A stretch of 64,000 nucleotides of DNA from Ampelomyces quisqualis. Lineage: Eukaryota > Ascomycota > Dothideomycetes > Pleosporales > Phaeosphaeriaceae. The stretch is taken from positions 124,001 to 188,000 of the forward strand of contig JAGTXZ010000009.1 of NCBI GenBank assembly GCA_018398575.1, read 5' to 3'. The position numbers and the translations under genes are program-made. Below the pieces are notes generated by a model. It saw nothing but the letters and a program-made list of their open reading frames with translations, searched no databases and was not told the origin of the DNA. Each line of letters starts with the position of its first letter. Position 1 is the stretch's first letter. This document shows, one piece after another, positions 33,195 to 43,049 of the stretch.

Positions 33195-33971
33195 CTAATT
33201 CGGTCGCGAATAAATCGCCGCCGCACCCACATACACGGGCCTCCTGCATCGCAACACAGGATGTCGTTGCCTACCGTCATATAGCTCCAGAATAGGAATG
33301 TACGACGTATACGGCTGCGTGCCCAAGACAGGCTCGTAGAGTCGTCGATGGCGCTTCAAGGCCCAATTCGCATCGTCGCTGCGTGATTCTTCCTCTTCTT
33401 GTTCGGGTAGAGCAGGCATAGCGTCGTCGCCGTGCGCGCTGTCCGTGCGAGCATGTTTGGCCTCTGGGTTCGGCTCTGAGAGTGATTCCGTGGTACCCTG
33501 GGCAGGCCGGGCGCGGTATATCGAGTCGTAGTCCTGGCGTGCGGCCGGGTTGGCGAGGACGTCAAAGGCAGCTTGTGCGGCGCGGTATTTGACGGCGTCG
33601 GTGGTGAAGTACTGGCCTCGCAGGCGGCGGAAGGCAAAGCGGACGTCGTCGATGGAGGCGTTGGGCGCGAGCTCGAGGGAGGCGTAGTGGTCTATGAAGA
33701 CGGATGTGTCTGTGGAAGACGTGGAGCCGGCCGGCGATATGGGCGATAGGATGGGGTTTTTGTGTGAGAGGAGGATGGAGGCGTCGGAGACGTAGATGGA
33801 TGAGCGCTTCATGTGCTGCATAGTGGGCGGCGGAGAAGTAATGCTGAGCGGACGGGGTCGTGGAGCGATTTGTTCGGAGCCGTGGCGCTGATGTGCTGTG
33901 GAGCGGAATGGGCTTGTCCCTATTTTGCACATTGGGGAGTCTGGAGGCGGGAAGGGAGAGTATGAAAGCAT
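33195..33971 (-). CDS. J-domain-like protein lacking HPD
   Basis: A single exon encodes 258 aa. Residues about 94-153 align with a DnaJ fold: DHYASLELAPNASIDDVRFA (helices I-II), then FRRLRGQY, and a helix III/IV pattern KYRAAQAAFDVLANPAARQD followed by YDSIYR. The loop that should contain His-Pro-Asp reads RGQYFTTDA, so Hsp70 stimulation is unlikely and it is a type IV-like J protein. The N-terminus is Pro/Ser-rich and the middle acidic (EQEEEESRSDD). The C-terminus is conserved-looking (YEPVLGTQPYTSYIPILELY). Partner and role are unknown. Divergent from POP1. Confidence 0.75.
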   Translation of the reverse strand: MLSYSPFPPPDSPMCKIGTSPFRSTAHQRHGSEQIAPRPRPLSITSPPPTMQHMKRSSIYVSDASILLSHKNPILSPISPAGSTSSTDTSVFIDHYASLELAPNASIDDVRFAFRRLRGQYFTTDAVKYRAAQAAFDVLANPAARQDYDSIYRARPAQGTTESLSEPNPEAKHARTDSAHGDDAMPALPEQEEEESRSDDANWALKRHRRLYEPVLGTQPYTSYIPILELYDGRQRHPVLRCRRPVYVGAAAIYSRPN

Positions 33972-34572
33972 TTTGGTGTATGTCTCGGACTATGCGTGTG
34001 GTTGTGTGTTGCGCAAAGACAAAGGAATGCTATGTGAGAAGTGAACAGTGTTGTCTGTCAAGCAAAGTCTACACTGTGGAAACAGGGAAACACGCAGACA
34101 AACAGCCAAGAGAGGCGTCTTAGACAAGGACAGGGCCCGTGGCACGGCTGCAGGGGAGCGAGCTTCTGCAGGGGCAGCGCGAGCGGGAAATGATGGGAAA
34201 TGGTGTTGCTCGGGGTACGGTGTACATCATATGACAGATGCAGTTCTAGGGGTCGCGGAACATTATGTAGCTGAAACTGAGATGAACGAACGGGCATCGC
34301 GAAAGCCAACTTGTCACTGTGAAAGTTGATTCGGTACGGATAGACTTGCACAACACTTATGTACAGCACTGCGCGAGATGACCCGTGGGTGTTTGTTGGT
34401 GGGGCGGCCATGCACGTGCTCACGCGAGCAACGTAACGCTAGGCAACGTGTTTTCGCTTGCCGCCAAAAGCTCCGAAAATGATCCGCCCGCTGGCTAGCA
34501 TGCCATTTCGCGTCACCGGTCACGTCGCGGTCTAACCCAATCGACCCATCTGCACACTGGATTCGAGACCTC
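33972..34572. promoter_or_regulatory. Bidirectional promoter, J-like gene / POP1
   Basis: This 601-bp spacer separates head-to-head start codons. Near the POP1 side are ACGCGAGCAACG and GTCACCGGTCACGT motifs; I see no TATA box. No frame of interest. Confidence 0.5.
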
Positions 34573-37146
34573 ATGTCCGACCAGTCGAAGAAACGCAAGC
34601 CACCTGCAGACGCTTGTCCACAGGCAAAACGCCCTCGATTCACCATGCGTCCGCAACACCAGATCTCTGCGCAGCCTACCAGATCGGCCTACCCCAATGG
34701 CGAAGTCAATGTCAAGAATTTTCTCAAGTCCCATGAGAATGAGATCAAGTCGCTTGAGAATGCCATGCGCGCGGCGAAGAAGGGCCTGTCGCGCAGGGCT
34801 TTTCAAGATGTGCCGAGGGAGCTGAGGAGGAGGACAGCGAGCCACAATCCACAACGTGTACCGAAGCGGCTGCGTGGGAGGGCGAAGCAGGAAGCGAGAG
34901 AGGACAACACACCCATCGCCAGAGGGAAGAGTGGCAGTGGAGTTGGCAAAGGTGGCAAGGGACGTCTGCGGAAAGAGGGACGAGAGAAGAGCAGGCAGAG
35001 CGCAAAGGGCAGGAGGGCCGCCGATGCTGAGGCTGCCGAGGACAAGACGGACATGGACGCAGGGGCAGTGATTGCTGATACGACAGCAAAGAAGCCGAAA
35101 GCAAAGCTCGAGCCAAGGAAGAAGCCCAGATTCCCTGCCCTGGCTACGCCCGCTACACCTCCGTCGCGCTTCCGCAGACGGCAGAAAGACAAGACATGGC
35201 TGCCGACCCACATATGGCACGCTAAGCGCGCACGCATGACAGAGCCGAAAGACGCTCTCTGGCGGTTTGCAATCCCACTTCAGCCTGTGATGAAGGCATA
35301 TCGCTTGACGCACCGAGCTGTCAGCCAGCGGGGCGCGGTAGCTTGGGACACGAGCTACATGTCGACCATAAGTCTGGAAGGAGCAGAGGCTAGCATCATT
35401 GGCATGCTTAAAGGGTTGCATTTCTGCAGCAATGGCCCAGAAGACCCTTGGCAAGACAGAGGCAGGGCCAAGAAGTGGAGGCATGGAACAAGAGCGTGGG
35501 AGGGTTGGATACACGAGAGAGAAGCGATGCCTCTGAAGAAGATTGCTCAGGTCACTATTCTGTGGTGTGTAGCCGCGGCGGACGTCAAGAAGAGAAAAGT
35601 CTTTGTTCGGGTACATCCGAGTGCTTTCCTGCAGCTCTGGAACGAGGTCATCAGGGTCTCGAAGATCCAGAAGCCAAGCGTGGTTGTTGAAGATGTACGT
35701 TTCGAAGTTGGGTCCATTGAGATCATGGGGCCTGCGGCAGCCGAAACATTGTCTTCTATTCTGACCCCAGCGCCTATGCTCAACGCAACTGCGGACGCTC
35801 CTCAGTCGATATGGCCTGCCCTTGCGGCTATTACAGACGTCGGGTCCTTACCAAACGGTGCCATGTTGGCCTTTGACATCTCAGATCCTCGTTTCCGTGA
35901 TCCTCCTGCCACTACACCGCTGCAACAAGATCAAGCATCCCTGGACTCCCTGTTGGAGACACTCTCACAATGGCCAATTGATAGCTCCCAAGGTCCATCA
36001 CGGATCTTTGATCGCACGCTGCGTCTGGCTGCACAGCGTGCAATGCCTTCCCAAAAGTCCATCAACCGCCGGAAAAGCGAATGCACGCTCGGTGAGGTAC
36101 CAGAACCCAAATCAACTGATGCATGCATCCCTACACTTGTGCATGTGTCACGAGAACAAAAGTCCTGGACTATACTTTTGCCCTGGAAGTGCGTGCCGGC
36201 GGTATGGCGCGGCATCTCGCGCTATCCGGTATCAAGCGGAGGCAACCCACGTTTTGGTGGCTTGAAGGAGCGACGCCAAGTCAGCTATGAGCGATCGGTT
36301 CCATTATTCCCGTTTGATCACCCAGGTACGGATGCTGGCTGGGAGTGGGAGCTCAGACAGCGAGAAGTGAGGAAGCACGAGTGGACGAAGAGGCCAAAGG
36401 GGAAGAGGATCGAGTGGTCAACAATTGATTTGGGCAATGGAAGAAAAGGAGAGCTCGGGGATCCGTGGGCTTGCGATTGGGACAGGCTTGCTCCCAAGCC
36501 TGCCGCCGATCCAGGATCGGCTAAGAACCAGACAAGCAAAGAGAAGACGGCCACGAAAGAGGCTGGTGCAGGTGCGACGGGAAGAGTGCACTCGCCTTTT
36601 CTCCATCTCGCTTCTCAGCAGGCGACGGATGTCATCAAGGGGGACTCTCCTGCGACTGAGTACTTGGACAAGCCATACCTGTTCACGGTGAAGCTGGCTA
36701 TGATACAGCGAGGCGTCCCAGCCGACTGCTCTCGGGTGTACAGGCTTCCCGCCAAGGATGATGGACTACGGAGCAAATGGTTGTCTCTTTTGCCCAGGCC
36801 CGGTACCAAGCGTACACGCGGAAAGAAGCACGACCAGTACTCCAGTGACGCTCCCGACCACATCAGACGCCGAGAGCTCGCACGAAGCCTAGTGGAACCA
36901 CGCACGCCAAGCGATGGCGCTGCCAAAGCTGGCGCGGACAACTACCCCGTGGCGCCGGACGAGGACGACTTGATCGGATTCGTGACGACAGGCAACTTCA
37001 ACCTTGGCGAGGGGCTGCCGACGGCGATTGCCAATCTGGCGCTCCACAGGGTGCTGGGGCAAGGCATGCATCGGCAGGATGGCGTGTGCATCGTCCGGGC
37101 GGCTGGGAGCACGATTGGGCGGCTGGCGAGATGGGAGGTTGTGTGA
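34573..37146 (+). CDS. POP1: RNase P/MRP protein subunit POP1
   Basis: A single-exon gene encodes 857 aa, the expected size. Pop1 is the largest protein of nuclear RNase P and RNase MRP, which mature tRNA 5' ends and cleave pre-rRNA. The POP1 domain is recognisable by KRLRGRAKQEA (after HNPQRVP), WLPTHIWHAKRARMTEPKDA, FAIPLQPVMKAYRLTHRAVS and GAVAWDTSYMSTISLEG. The central POPLD domain has SWTILLPWKCVPAVWRGISR, NPRFGGLKERRQVSYERSVP and LFPFDHPGTDAGW. The C-terminal module has LIGFVTTGNFNLGEGLPTAI and ends CIVRAAGSTIGRLARWEVV. Lys/Arg-rich nuclear signals occur near residues 120-190. The next gene is in the same direction only 195 bp downstream. Confidence 0.95.
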   Translation: MSDQSKKRKPPADACPQAKRPRFTMRPQHQISAQPTRSAYPNGEVNVKNFLKSHENEIKSLENAMRAAKKGLSRRAFQDVPRELRRRTASHNPQRVPKRLRGRAKQEAREDNTPIARGKSGSGVGKGGKGRLRKEGREKSRQSAKGRRAADAEAAEDKTDMDAGAVIADTTAKKPKAKLEPRKKPRFPALATPATPPSRFRRRQKDKTWLPTHIWHAKRARMTEPKDALWRFAIPLQPVMKAYRLTHRAVSQRGAVAWDTSYMSTISLEGAEASIIGMLKGLHFCSNGPEDPWQDRGRAKKWRHGTRAWEGWIHEREAMPLKKIAQVTILWCVAAADVKKRKVFVRVHPSAFLQLWNEVIRVSKIQKPSVVVEDVRFEVGSIEIMGPAAAETLSSILTPAPMLNATADAPQSIWPALAAITDVGSLPNGAMLAFDISDPRFRDPPATTPLQQDQASLDSLLETLSQWPIDSSQGPSRIFDRTLRLAAQRAMPSQKSINRRKSECTLGEVPEPKSTDACIPTLVHVSREQKSWTILLPWKCVPAVWRGISRYPVSSGGNPRFGGLKERRQVSYERSVPLFPFDHPGTDAGWEWELRQREVRKHEWTKRPKGKRIEWSTIDLGNGRKGELGDPWACDWDRLAPKPAADPGSAKNQTSKEKTATKEAGAGATGRVHSPFLHLASQQATDVIKGDSPATEYLDKPYLFTVKLAMIQRGVPADCSRVYRLPAKDDGLRSKWLSLLPRPGTKRTRGKKHDQYSSDAPDHIRRRELARSLVEPRTPSDGAAKAGADNYPVAPDEDDLIGFVTTGNFNLGEGLPTAIANLALHRVLGQGMHRQDGVCIVRAAGSTIGRLARWEVV

Positions 37147-37162
37147 TGGCCACGGATGAGTG

Positions 37163-37186
37163 CAGTGTCACGTGCAGTGTCACGTG
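37163..37186. promoter_or_regulatory. Tandem E-box repeat (CACGTG twice)
   Basis: A 12-bp unit CAGTGTCACGTG is repeated exactly twice, giving two CACGTG cores 12 bp apart, the second as the palindrome TCACGTGA. It lies 17 bp after the POP1 stop and about 155 bp before the Sgf11-like start. CACGTG is the site of bHLH factors such as Cbf1; function here is inferred. Confidence 0.5.
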
Positions 37187-37341
37187 AGTAGTGTCTCAGT
37201 GGGGACGGGTAGGGCGTGGCGCGGACGGGCCCGAGCAAGGATGCGCGCCGAAATTACGCCCGTGGCCCGATCATCGATGGTGTCTGTCTTCAGCCACGAA
37301 CAGGCACGCGGCCACCGACACCACCGCGACGCACTGCAGCC

Positions 37342-38670
37342 ATGGCCGACGACGAAGCCGACGTGGGCGTCGAGAGAGCCGTCGGGCTGTCGCGCGAGGC
37401 GCTGGTCGAACTGGTGAGGCGGCGCGCGACGGGCAGCAATGCGACGGCGACGCGGACACGGGACTGACTGACACGCGACACGCAGACTGCCGACATGCTC
37501 GACGACGTGCTGCACAACATCGTCTCGAGCACCGTCCTCTCCTGCCACCGCGCCGCCAAGCTGCTGCGCATGCAGTCGGCCGCCACCCACGCCGAGTCGC
37601 TCGCCCTCGCCACCCTCGAGCCGCCGCCGCCGTCGCAGAAGCAGGCCCCCGGCGCCGCCGCCGCGCCGTCGATTCCCGTCGCCGACACGCCCGCCGCAAA
37701 GTACGAGAACGGCACCGTCTTCCTCAAGGGCAACCCGCTCCAGACGACGCCCGAGATGGTGTGTCCGCACTGCAAGCTGCCGCGCCTCATGCACCCCATC
37801 ATGGGCAAGGGCATGCAGACGCCCGACCTGACCAGAGAGTACTGCCTGCTGTATCCGTGGGTCCAGCGCCCCGGCCACGACGTCTACGGCAACCCGTTCC
37901 CCACCGACATGGCCAAGAGCAAGAAGGAGCGCGAGCTCATCAAGCAGCAGCAGAAGAACCAGGAAAAGGAGAGCGTCGGCACCCCGGGCTCGCAGGACAC
38001 CGAAATGGCCGCCGCCGACGCAAAGGAGATCAAGCTCAACACGGGCGGCAAGCCCGCGAGCTACATCCCCTGGCACACGTGTCCGAACTGCAAGCGCAGC
38101 CTGCTCATCACGCGCTTCGCCCAGCACCTCGAGAAATGCCTCGGCATCAGCGGTCGCCAGAGCTCGCGCAACGCCATGGCCAAGCTCACCGCCCACAACG
38201 GCACCGGCTCAGGCGTGGGCAACACCCCGCTGGGCAGTCGCATGGGCACGCCCGTCCCCGCCTCGCAAGACGGCCTCTCCTCCGCCCCCGTGCGTCCCGC
38301 CAAGAACGGCAAGGGAATCTCCCCGGTCAAGAAAATAGCCCACGACGACGCCGACGCCGACGAACTCGCCGGCACCGCAGACGATACTCCCGAGCCCAAG
38401 AAAATCAAGAAGAAGTCCTCGTACATTAAGAAAGGCGACCGGCCCTCCCTCGGCGGCACCAGCGGCAGTCTCAAGGTCAAGCTGAAAACCGGACGGCCGG
38501 ACATAGAGCGCAGAGCGAGTGAGATGAGCGAGAGGAGCGACGGGAAAAGAGACAGGGACGAGGCCGACGACGGGGGCGAGGTGAGGAAGAAGAAGAAGAT
38601 TAAATTGAGCGTGGGCAAGACCGAGAATGGACGGGCGAGGGGCAGTGAGAGCTTGGAGCCCGCAGATTGA
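37342..38670 (+). CDS. SGF11: SAGA deubiquitinase-module subunit, Sgf11-like
   Basis: Two exons, join(37342..37413,37486..38670), encode 418 aa; the 72-nt intron has a GTGAGG donor, CTGAC branch and CGCAG acceptor. Exon 1 gives MADDEADVGVERAVGLSREA, then LVEL joins TADMLDDVLHNIVSSTVLSC, a helix that resembles the Sgf11 N-terminal helix docking in the SAGA DUB module. A zinc finger near 230-260 reads TCPNCKRSLLITRFAQHLEK then CLGISGRQSSRNAM, the Sgf11/ATXN7-type C-x2-C...H-x3-C pattern. A second possible metal site, VCPHCKLPRLMHPI with a later YC, precedes it and is unusual. The C-terminus is Lys/Asp-rich and basic, and the protein is longer than typical Sgf11. The role in histone H2B deubiquitination is inferred from family. 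Confidence 0.7.
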
Positions 38671-39458
38671 TAAGCGTTGCATTGGATTGGGCATTTGATA
38701 AAAGAAAGGCGTTAAGAGAACATGGGCATACCCCGCGGCGTCCCAATGTGTTGGCAATCCAAGGCATCGACTAGGCGTTTTTATTCCGTCATTCCAACCT
38801 GCATATGTACCTTTTTTCCCTAAGGATTGTCTTAGATTCCAGTTATTCCCGCTGCTCTGCAAACCCAACGCTTCGGCGCTTGGAAGAAATGAATTTCTGA
38901 ACATGAAAAAGTTTTTGTCATAAACACGGTGGCATATACAATACGTTGATTAAGGATTTTTTTTGTTGACCAGGCTCAGTCTACTCCTCTCTCTCGAAAT
39001 TCCTCCCTACGTTCTCGTCTGTTGTCCATCGTTCGAAACCGTGTCCTTCCGACGCATTCTCGCAGCCAACCGCGATGTCTTGAGCTCCGCATCTCATTGC
39101 ACAAAGCGAGCCAACGACCTGCGAAATATGAGTACGAGCTTCCAGGGTCTGTGAAAATCCAGTATGGAGCTGATACATAAGCAAGTAAGCCCACCGTCGA
39201 ATCTGTGCTATGTGACCAGTGACTTGTACGAAGCGGGAATTCGGCGGGAACAGCACACGGCGCAACGTATCCAGCAACTTGGAGCATGAGCTTTTGCGGT
39301 AACATACATGCATCGCCATCTCCTTCGCTGGCCCTGAGGTTCTCTCTCAACACAGTGGTATCATGGAATAGCTACACATTTTGCTCTTGTTGATCCAGCA
39401 CCACACGGCTTCTCGTGTCATTTTTTGCTTTCAGCTCGGCTTTCCCGTACTTGTTGAG
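38671..39458. other. Accessory interval, no intact gene
   Basis: Minus-strand frames at 38981-39353 (for example one containing KLLDTLRRVLFPPNSRFVQV) may be remnants belonging with the decayed orphan to the right, but no consistent splice model was found. A T-rich run occurs near 38957-38966. Confidence 0.4.
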
Positions 39459-39993
39459 CTATCTTGCAGTCAGATCGACGACTGACTGTGCGGTTCCGCC
39501 GAGTCTTGGTCTTCCGGGAATGCTTATGCCAGGAACAACTTCGCTGACAAGCGATCTCGCCATGGTATCAAGGACGTGCTTCCATCCCAAATGTTTCCAA
39601 CATCGTGTAGGATCCCAAAGTCCATCGTGAAGAGGAGGCTTGCTGCAATATTGAACGCCCGGCTCTGGTCGATCCAAGTTGGCCGTCTTCCGCTGGCAAG
39701 GTGATGAGTGTCGAAATACTCGAGCAGTAAGGCTTCTCTCGCACTATCATAGCCATGCTGCATCTTCCGCATCAACCGGAGCAAATCTTCATAGCTAGAC
39801 AACCCCGATTGTCTGCCAAGTCTTTCAAGATAGGATGTATTTTTCATGCCTTGTAGAGCCCCCAGAATGATTGTAGCACATTAGCGCGCGCCCAAGGGCA
39901 CTTTTCATCTGGACAGTTTTCCATCGAAGCGCACTTCTCACATAGTTTCCATTCAGATGCTGTCATTGCACGTTTCAAGGCACCCAGGGACAT
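39459..39993 (-). pseudogene. Decayed orphan gene
   Basis: From an ATG at 39993 a frame reads MSLGALKRAMTASEWKLCEK followed by C-x5-C-x4-C spacing, then hits a stop near 39848. The reading continues in another frame as TIILGALQGMKNTSYLERLG (39524-39847), and a third frame (39459-39677) carries what looks like the next part. Two frame switches without plausible splice sites suggest a broken gene. The cysteine cluster resembles a region of Pleosporalean orphan proteins of unknown role, by memory only. Confidence 0.4.
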
Positions 39994-40260
39994 GACATTA
40001 CGCTATAGTTGGGAGCTTTGTTTGTGCTCGAGATATTTGTGGCACAAGCACAGTGTATGTCACAGCTGGCCATATCCTGCCACCAGAAACCATGGGTAGC
40101 TTTTCAGGCGACTACACATCACAAACCCTGATTCTGATAGCTTCGAAGAGTCTTACGGTGGTCGCTCATCGGGCGCATAAAGCTATTCTGCTTATGAGGA
40201 CGGCCCTACCAGCAACGGCAGCGCTTCGTCACCGGCCTGAACTCATGCTAGGGATCCTGA

Positions 40261-40800
40261 TTGGTTGTGCCTGGGGACCATTATCGAGGATTCCTACAGA
40301 TGTCGATCCCGCAACCGCGATTGGGCCTTGAGCAAATTGTTCGAGCAGCCTGGAGATATGTTACGAGGATCAGAACTAAATCTCTGAACTTGCGTTGCAA
40401 AGCAGCAACACCAGCCGGAAGAGAAGACGTCCTTTTGTACAATGGATCTTTCAACACCAGCGAGCTGTCCAGATTACCTGCGATAGCGCTCCTCCCCTAT
40501 CCGTATGACTTTGTCCCAGTCAATGTTCCTGACTCAGCTGAGCAGAGTGGTACGTTGCATCTTTTCGTGCCTGTCCTTTGATCTAAGTTTTTTCTACATC
40601 AGATGAAGAACACCTATCCATCTTTCTTGATCCCGTACTGACACTGTACAGTACTGTACAGCGGCACCTCTAAATCCTGGATAGTCGTCACACGTTTCAG
40701 GAATGAGACGTATGTTTACGGAATGCTTGTCGCGCAAGATCACCTTGAGAACATCTGGATGATTCCAATGACCGTTACCTTGCTCGAAATCCTGCTCTAG
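40261..40800 (+). pseudogene. Orphan gene remnant with 10-bp duplication
   Basis: The frame ending DFVPVNVPDSAEQS can be spliced (donor GTACGT near 40551, acceptor ACATCAG at about 40602) to DEEHLSIFLDPVLTLYS. There the 10-bp unit CTGTACAGTA is followed by another CTGTACAG, shifting the frame. Beyond it a long, normal-looking frame continues (GTSKSWIVVTRFRNETYVYG ... ENIWMIPMTVTLLEILL, stop at 40798-40800). This suggests a gene inactivated by a short tandem duplication. No start codon or family was identified. Confidence 0.4.
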
Positions 40801-40938
40801 CTCACCATCGTTGATATTAGCCTTCTAACTTCACAGGAAGTACTTTTTGCCATGCGTGCAAAGCCGAGCAGAACACAGTCTGTCAAGCAATAAAAGGCAG
40901 GGTCAGAGCATAGGTATGAGGTCTCTTCATCAAGTTTA

Positions 40939-41643
40939 GTGAAAATCCCAGAGCTCAGAGTATTTGATAATATGCAGCCACGGGAGGCAAAACGGCCGGC
41001 GGAAGCAAGAAAGAGGTACCGCGTATACCGCCAAATCAGGACGAGTCATCACCTCATCGCCGATCTGTGTTCGTTTCTGAACCAGCAAAAACGTTCCCGA
41101 CACGGCGTCAGAAGCTCGAGGGTAAAGCTGAATGACATAAATAGGCATGAGCTGCGGGCGCGAATACTCGAAGCGGAGCTGGCGGGACAAAAGAACGTCG
41201 AAACTGAAGTGAAGGCACAGCTGGCCCGAGAAGCTGTTGAAACACAGCAGGGGATCTTCTGGTAGTCGATACACAGGGTGAAAGCTGCCGAAAGTCTGGA
41301 GGAGAGGCCAAGACGTTCGCACGCGACGGAGAAAACGAAAAGTCAAGAGACTGGAAAAGAGAAACTGACGCAGATGATGGAGAAAACATGCCGTGCTACA
41401 CCGCGAACTGGGCATCCGTCGATTAAGCGACCTTTCCCAAGCCGACACGACGCTCTCATCAGTGCCCGAACACCTTCGGAGGGCTCGAGTGGACAGCCAT
41501 CAAGGCCGAATACGGCGCATTTGAGCGGGGCGGACTCTCTGTTCCTGTCATTCTATGGCAGTGATGATGAGGAGGATGCAGAAGAAGCAAGAGAAGAGAG
41601 TGTAGACTCGCGATTGGGCCTCGAAACTAGAATCTCAAGCTAA
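40939..41643 (+). pseudogene. Charged reading frame split by one TAG
   Basis: One frame of 235 codons is open from before 40939 to 41643 except for a single TAG at 41263-41265. The first part is Arg/Lys/Glu-rich with helical, coiled-coil-like sequence (HELRARILEAELAGQKNVET). The second ends in an acidic patch (DSLFLSFYGSDDEEDAEEAR). First in-frame ATG is at 40972. It may be a pseudogene, or a gene in which the stop lies in an intron I could not define. No family recognised. Confidence 0.35.
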
Positions 41644-42344
41644 CCTTTCTACGCCTTCTAACATTCGTATGTCGCAAATGATCAAGACCGCGCGACAGCA
41701 ACGACACGAAGTGAAGGAGAAGCAACAGGATATAGCAGAAGCACCAGTGACTAAGACAGTAGGACAGCAAGAGAAAAGCTCAGAGCTGCATCTTATGCCT
41801 GCGCTTGAGCGTCATTACACGTCTCTTCTGCTGATAGTCTGTACAACCAGTTTCACAACAAACTCGGGATGTAGAGACGAGCGGACCAGGAGCAACGAGC
41901 GTATCGGCATACGTACCCTGATCCGACCAAGTACTATCAGCTTTGAGTTGAATTGAACTTTTCCCAGACAAGAGTTCCAATCATACCTCGACAGAGTGGC
42001 TTGGCTGTAGTTTGTGTCACATTCGACCGTCCATAATCGCGATTTCGCAAAGTCGTTGGCGAAAATCAAAGTCAGCCTGATTTCGATACGGTTGGCACAC
42101 ATTTCGCTATCGACTGTTCCTGCCAGTACTTCTTGCCCATCGCTCACCTGAGCCGCATTAACTTGGAACGACACCTACGTAACGCATCCTCACTCGAACT
42201 TTCCTACACGCGTACGCCAATCTAGGTCACAGGCACAGTAGACCATCGCCATCGCCATGTGCAATCGCCGGTGTGGCGAAACAGTTTCATCGCTGACTGA
42301 AGAATAAGAATTACCTGGCTGGCTTTTGGGAGGAAAGTCTGGTC

Positions 42345-42833
42345 GTGAGTTTGACCTGGTCCCGGACTACCAATGATAACACATGGTATGAGATATGGTC
42401 CAACGTGGTTCCACTGGGCCCACGACCTCCTGAAGCTACAACAACGCCATGGTGGTTCTGGGTATCCATTCCGGGGCCTATCAGATATGTCAGGCCGACA
42501 AACGAATGGTCGGATTGTGGCGGGCCAGACGTGTTGAACACAGCATTTGAACAAGACGGTGACACTGAATTCACGACACTGCGAGGCGGGAGTATTACTT
42601 TGCACGGAAAACTCCTAACGTGCAAGCTGCAGCTCAGACGATTACAAACTCAAGAAGTTTACGGGATTATCACGCCCGGTCATGCCGTCAGATCAATGAC
42701 GAGTTGCTCAGATGATATCAAACAGGAGCTGATAATGTATTGCATACTATTCTTCCGTGATGTTTCCCAGTTTACTAAGCGGAAGACACTCATATTCGTG
42801 TTTCATTTCAGCATCTCAATGTCCTACATTTAA
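42345..42833 (+). pseudogene. C-terminal fragment of a HET-type protein
   Basis: The frame contains DNTWYEIWSNVVPLGPRPPE, PTNEWSDCGGPDVLNTAF and GGSITLHGKLLTCKLQL, which resemble the C-terminal beta-rich tail of many HET-domain proteins (a final GxLTLxGxLLPxxL motif). No HET domain or start codon is found upstream, so this is probably a relic. Assignment is from memory of the family and not certain. Confidence 0.4.
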
Positions 42834-42951
42834 TTGATTCAAAAGCAAGACACGTTGCCACAACCAGACAACAACATCGTAATTAAGACCCAAAACGAGC
42901 CCAGTGATGCAAATAAAAATCAAAAATAACCGCTCGCGGAAGCGAACATGA

Positions 42952-43049
42952 TGACTCAGCCGAGGTTTGAACTCGGGACCTTCAGTGATCCGAGGGCTTG
43001 TCTTGCGCTCTTGTTAGACTGACGTGATAACCAACTACACCACCGAGCC
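42952..43049 (-). tRNA. tRNA-Val (anticodon AAC) with intron
   Basis: A 98-nt gene folds into a full cloverleaf. The acceptor stem GGCTCGG pairs with CTGAGTC (two G-T wobbles), the D arm has GTG/CAC closing AGTTGGTTA, and the anticodon stem is TCAGT/ACTGA. The T arm CCGAG-TTCAAAC-CTCGG is perfect, with discriminator A. The anticodon AAC occupies 43015-43013. A 24-nt intron lies at 42988-43011, one base 3' of the anticodon, the canonical position. The spliced length is 74 nt. CCA is not encoded. Confidence 0.93.

Noticed and set aside
34513..35616. 367-codon minus-strand frame antisense to POP1
   Set aside because: Shadow of the POP1 coding sequence; Cys/Leu/Ser-rich composition typical of an antisense frame.
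37180..38196. 338-codon minus-strand frame antisense to the Sgf11-like gene
   Set aside because: Shadow in GC-rich coding sequence; Val/Leu/Arg/Gly-rich and without conserved motifs.
8872..38670. A biosynthetic gene cluster built around the transporter, GAD and CRY genes
   Set aside because: No backbone synthase, P450 or cluster regulator is present, and the genes belong to unrelated housekeeping processes.
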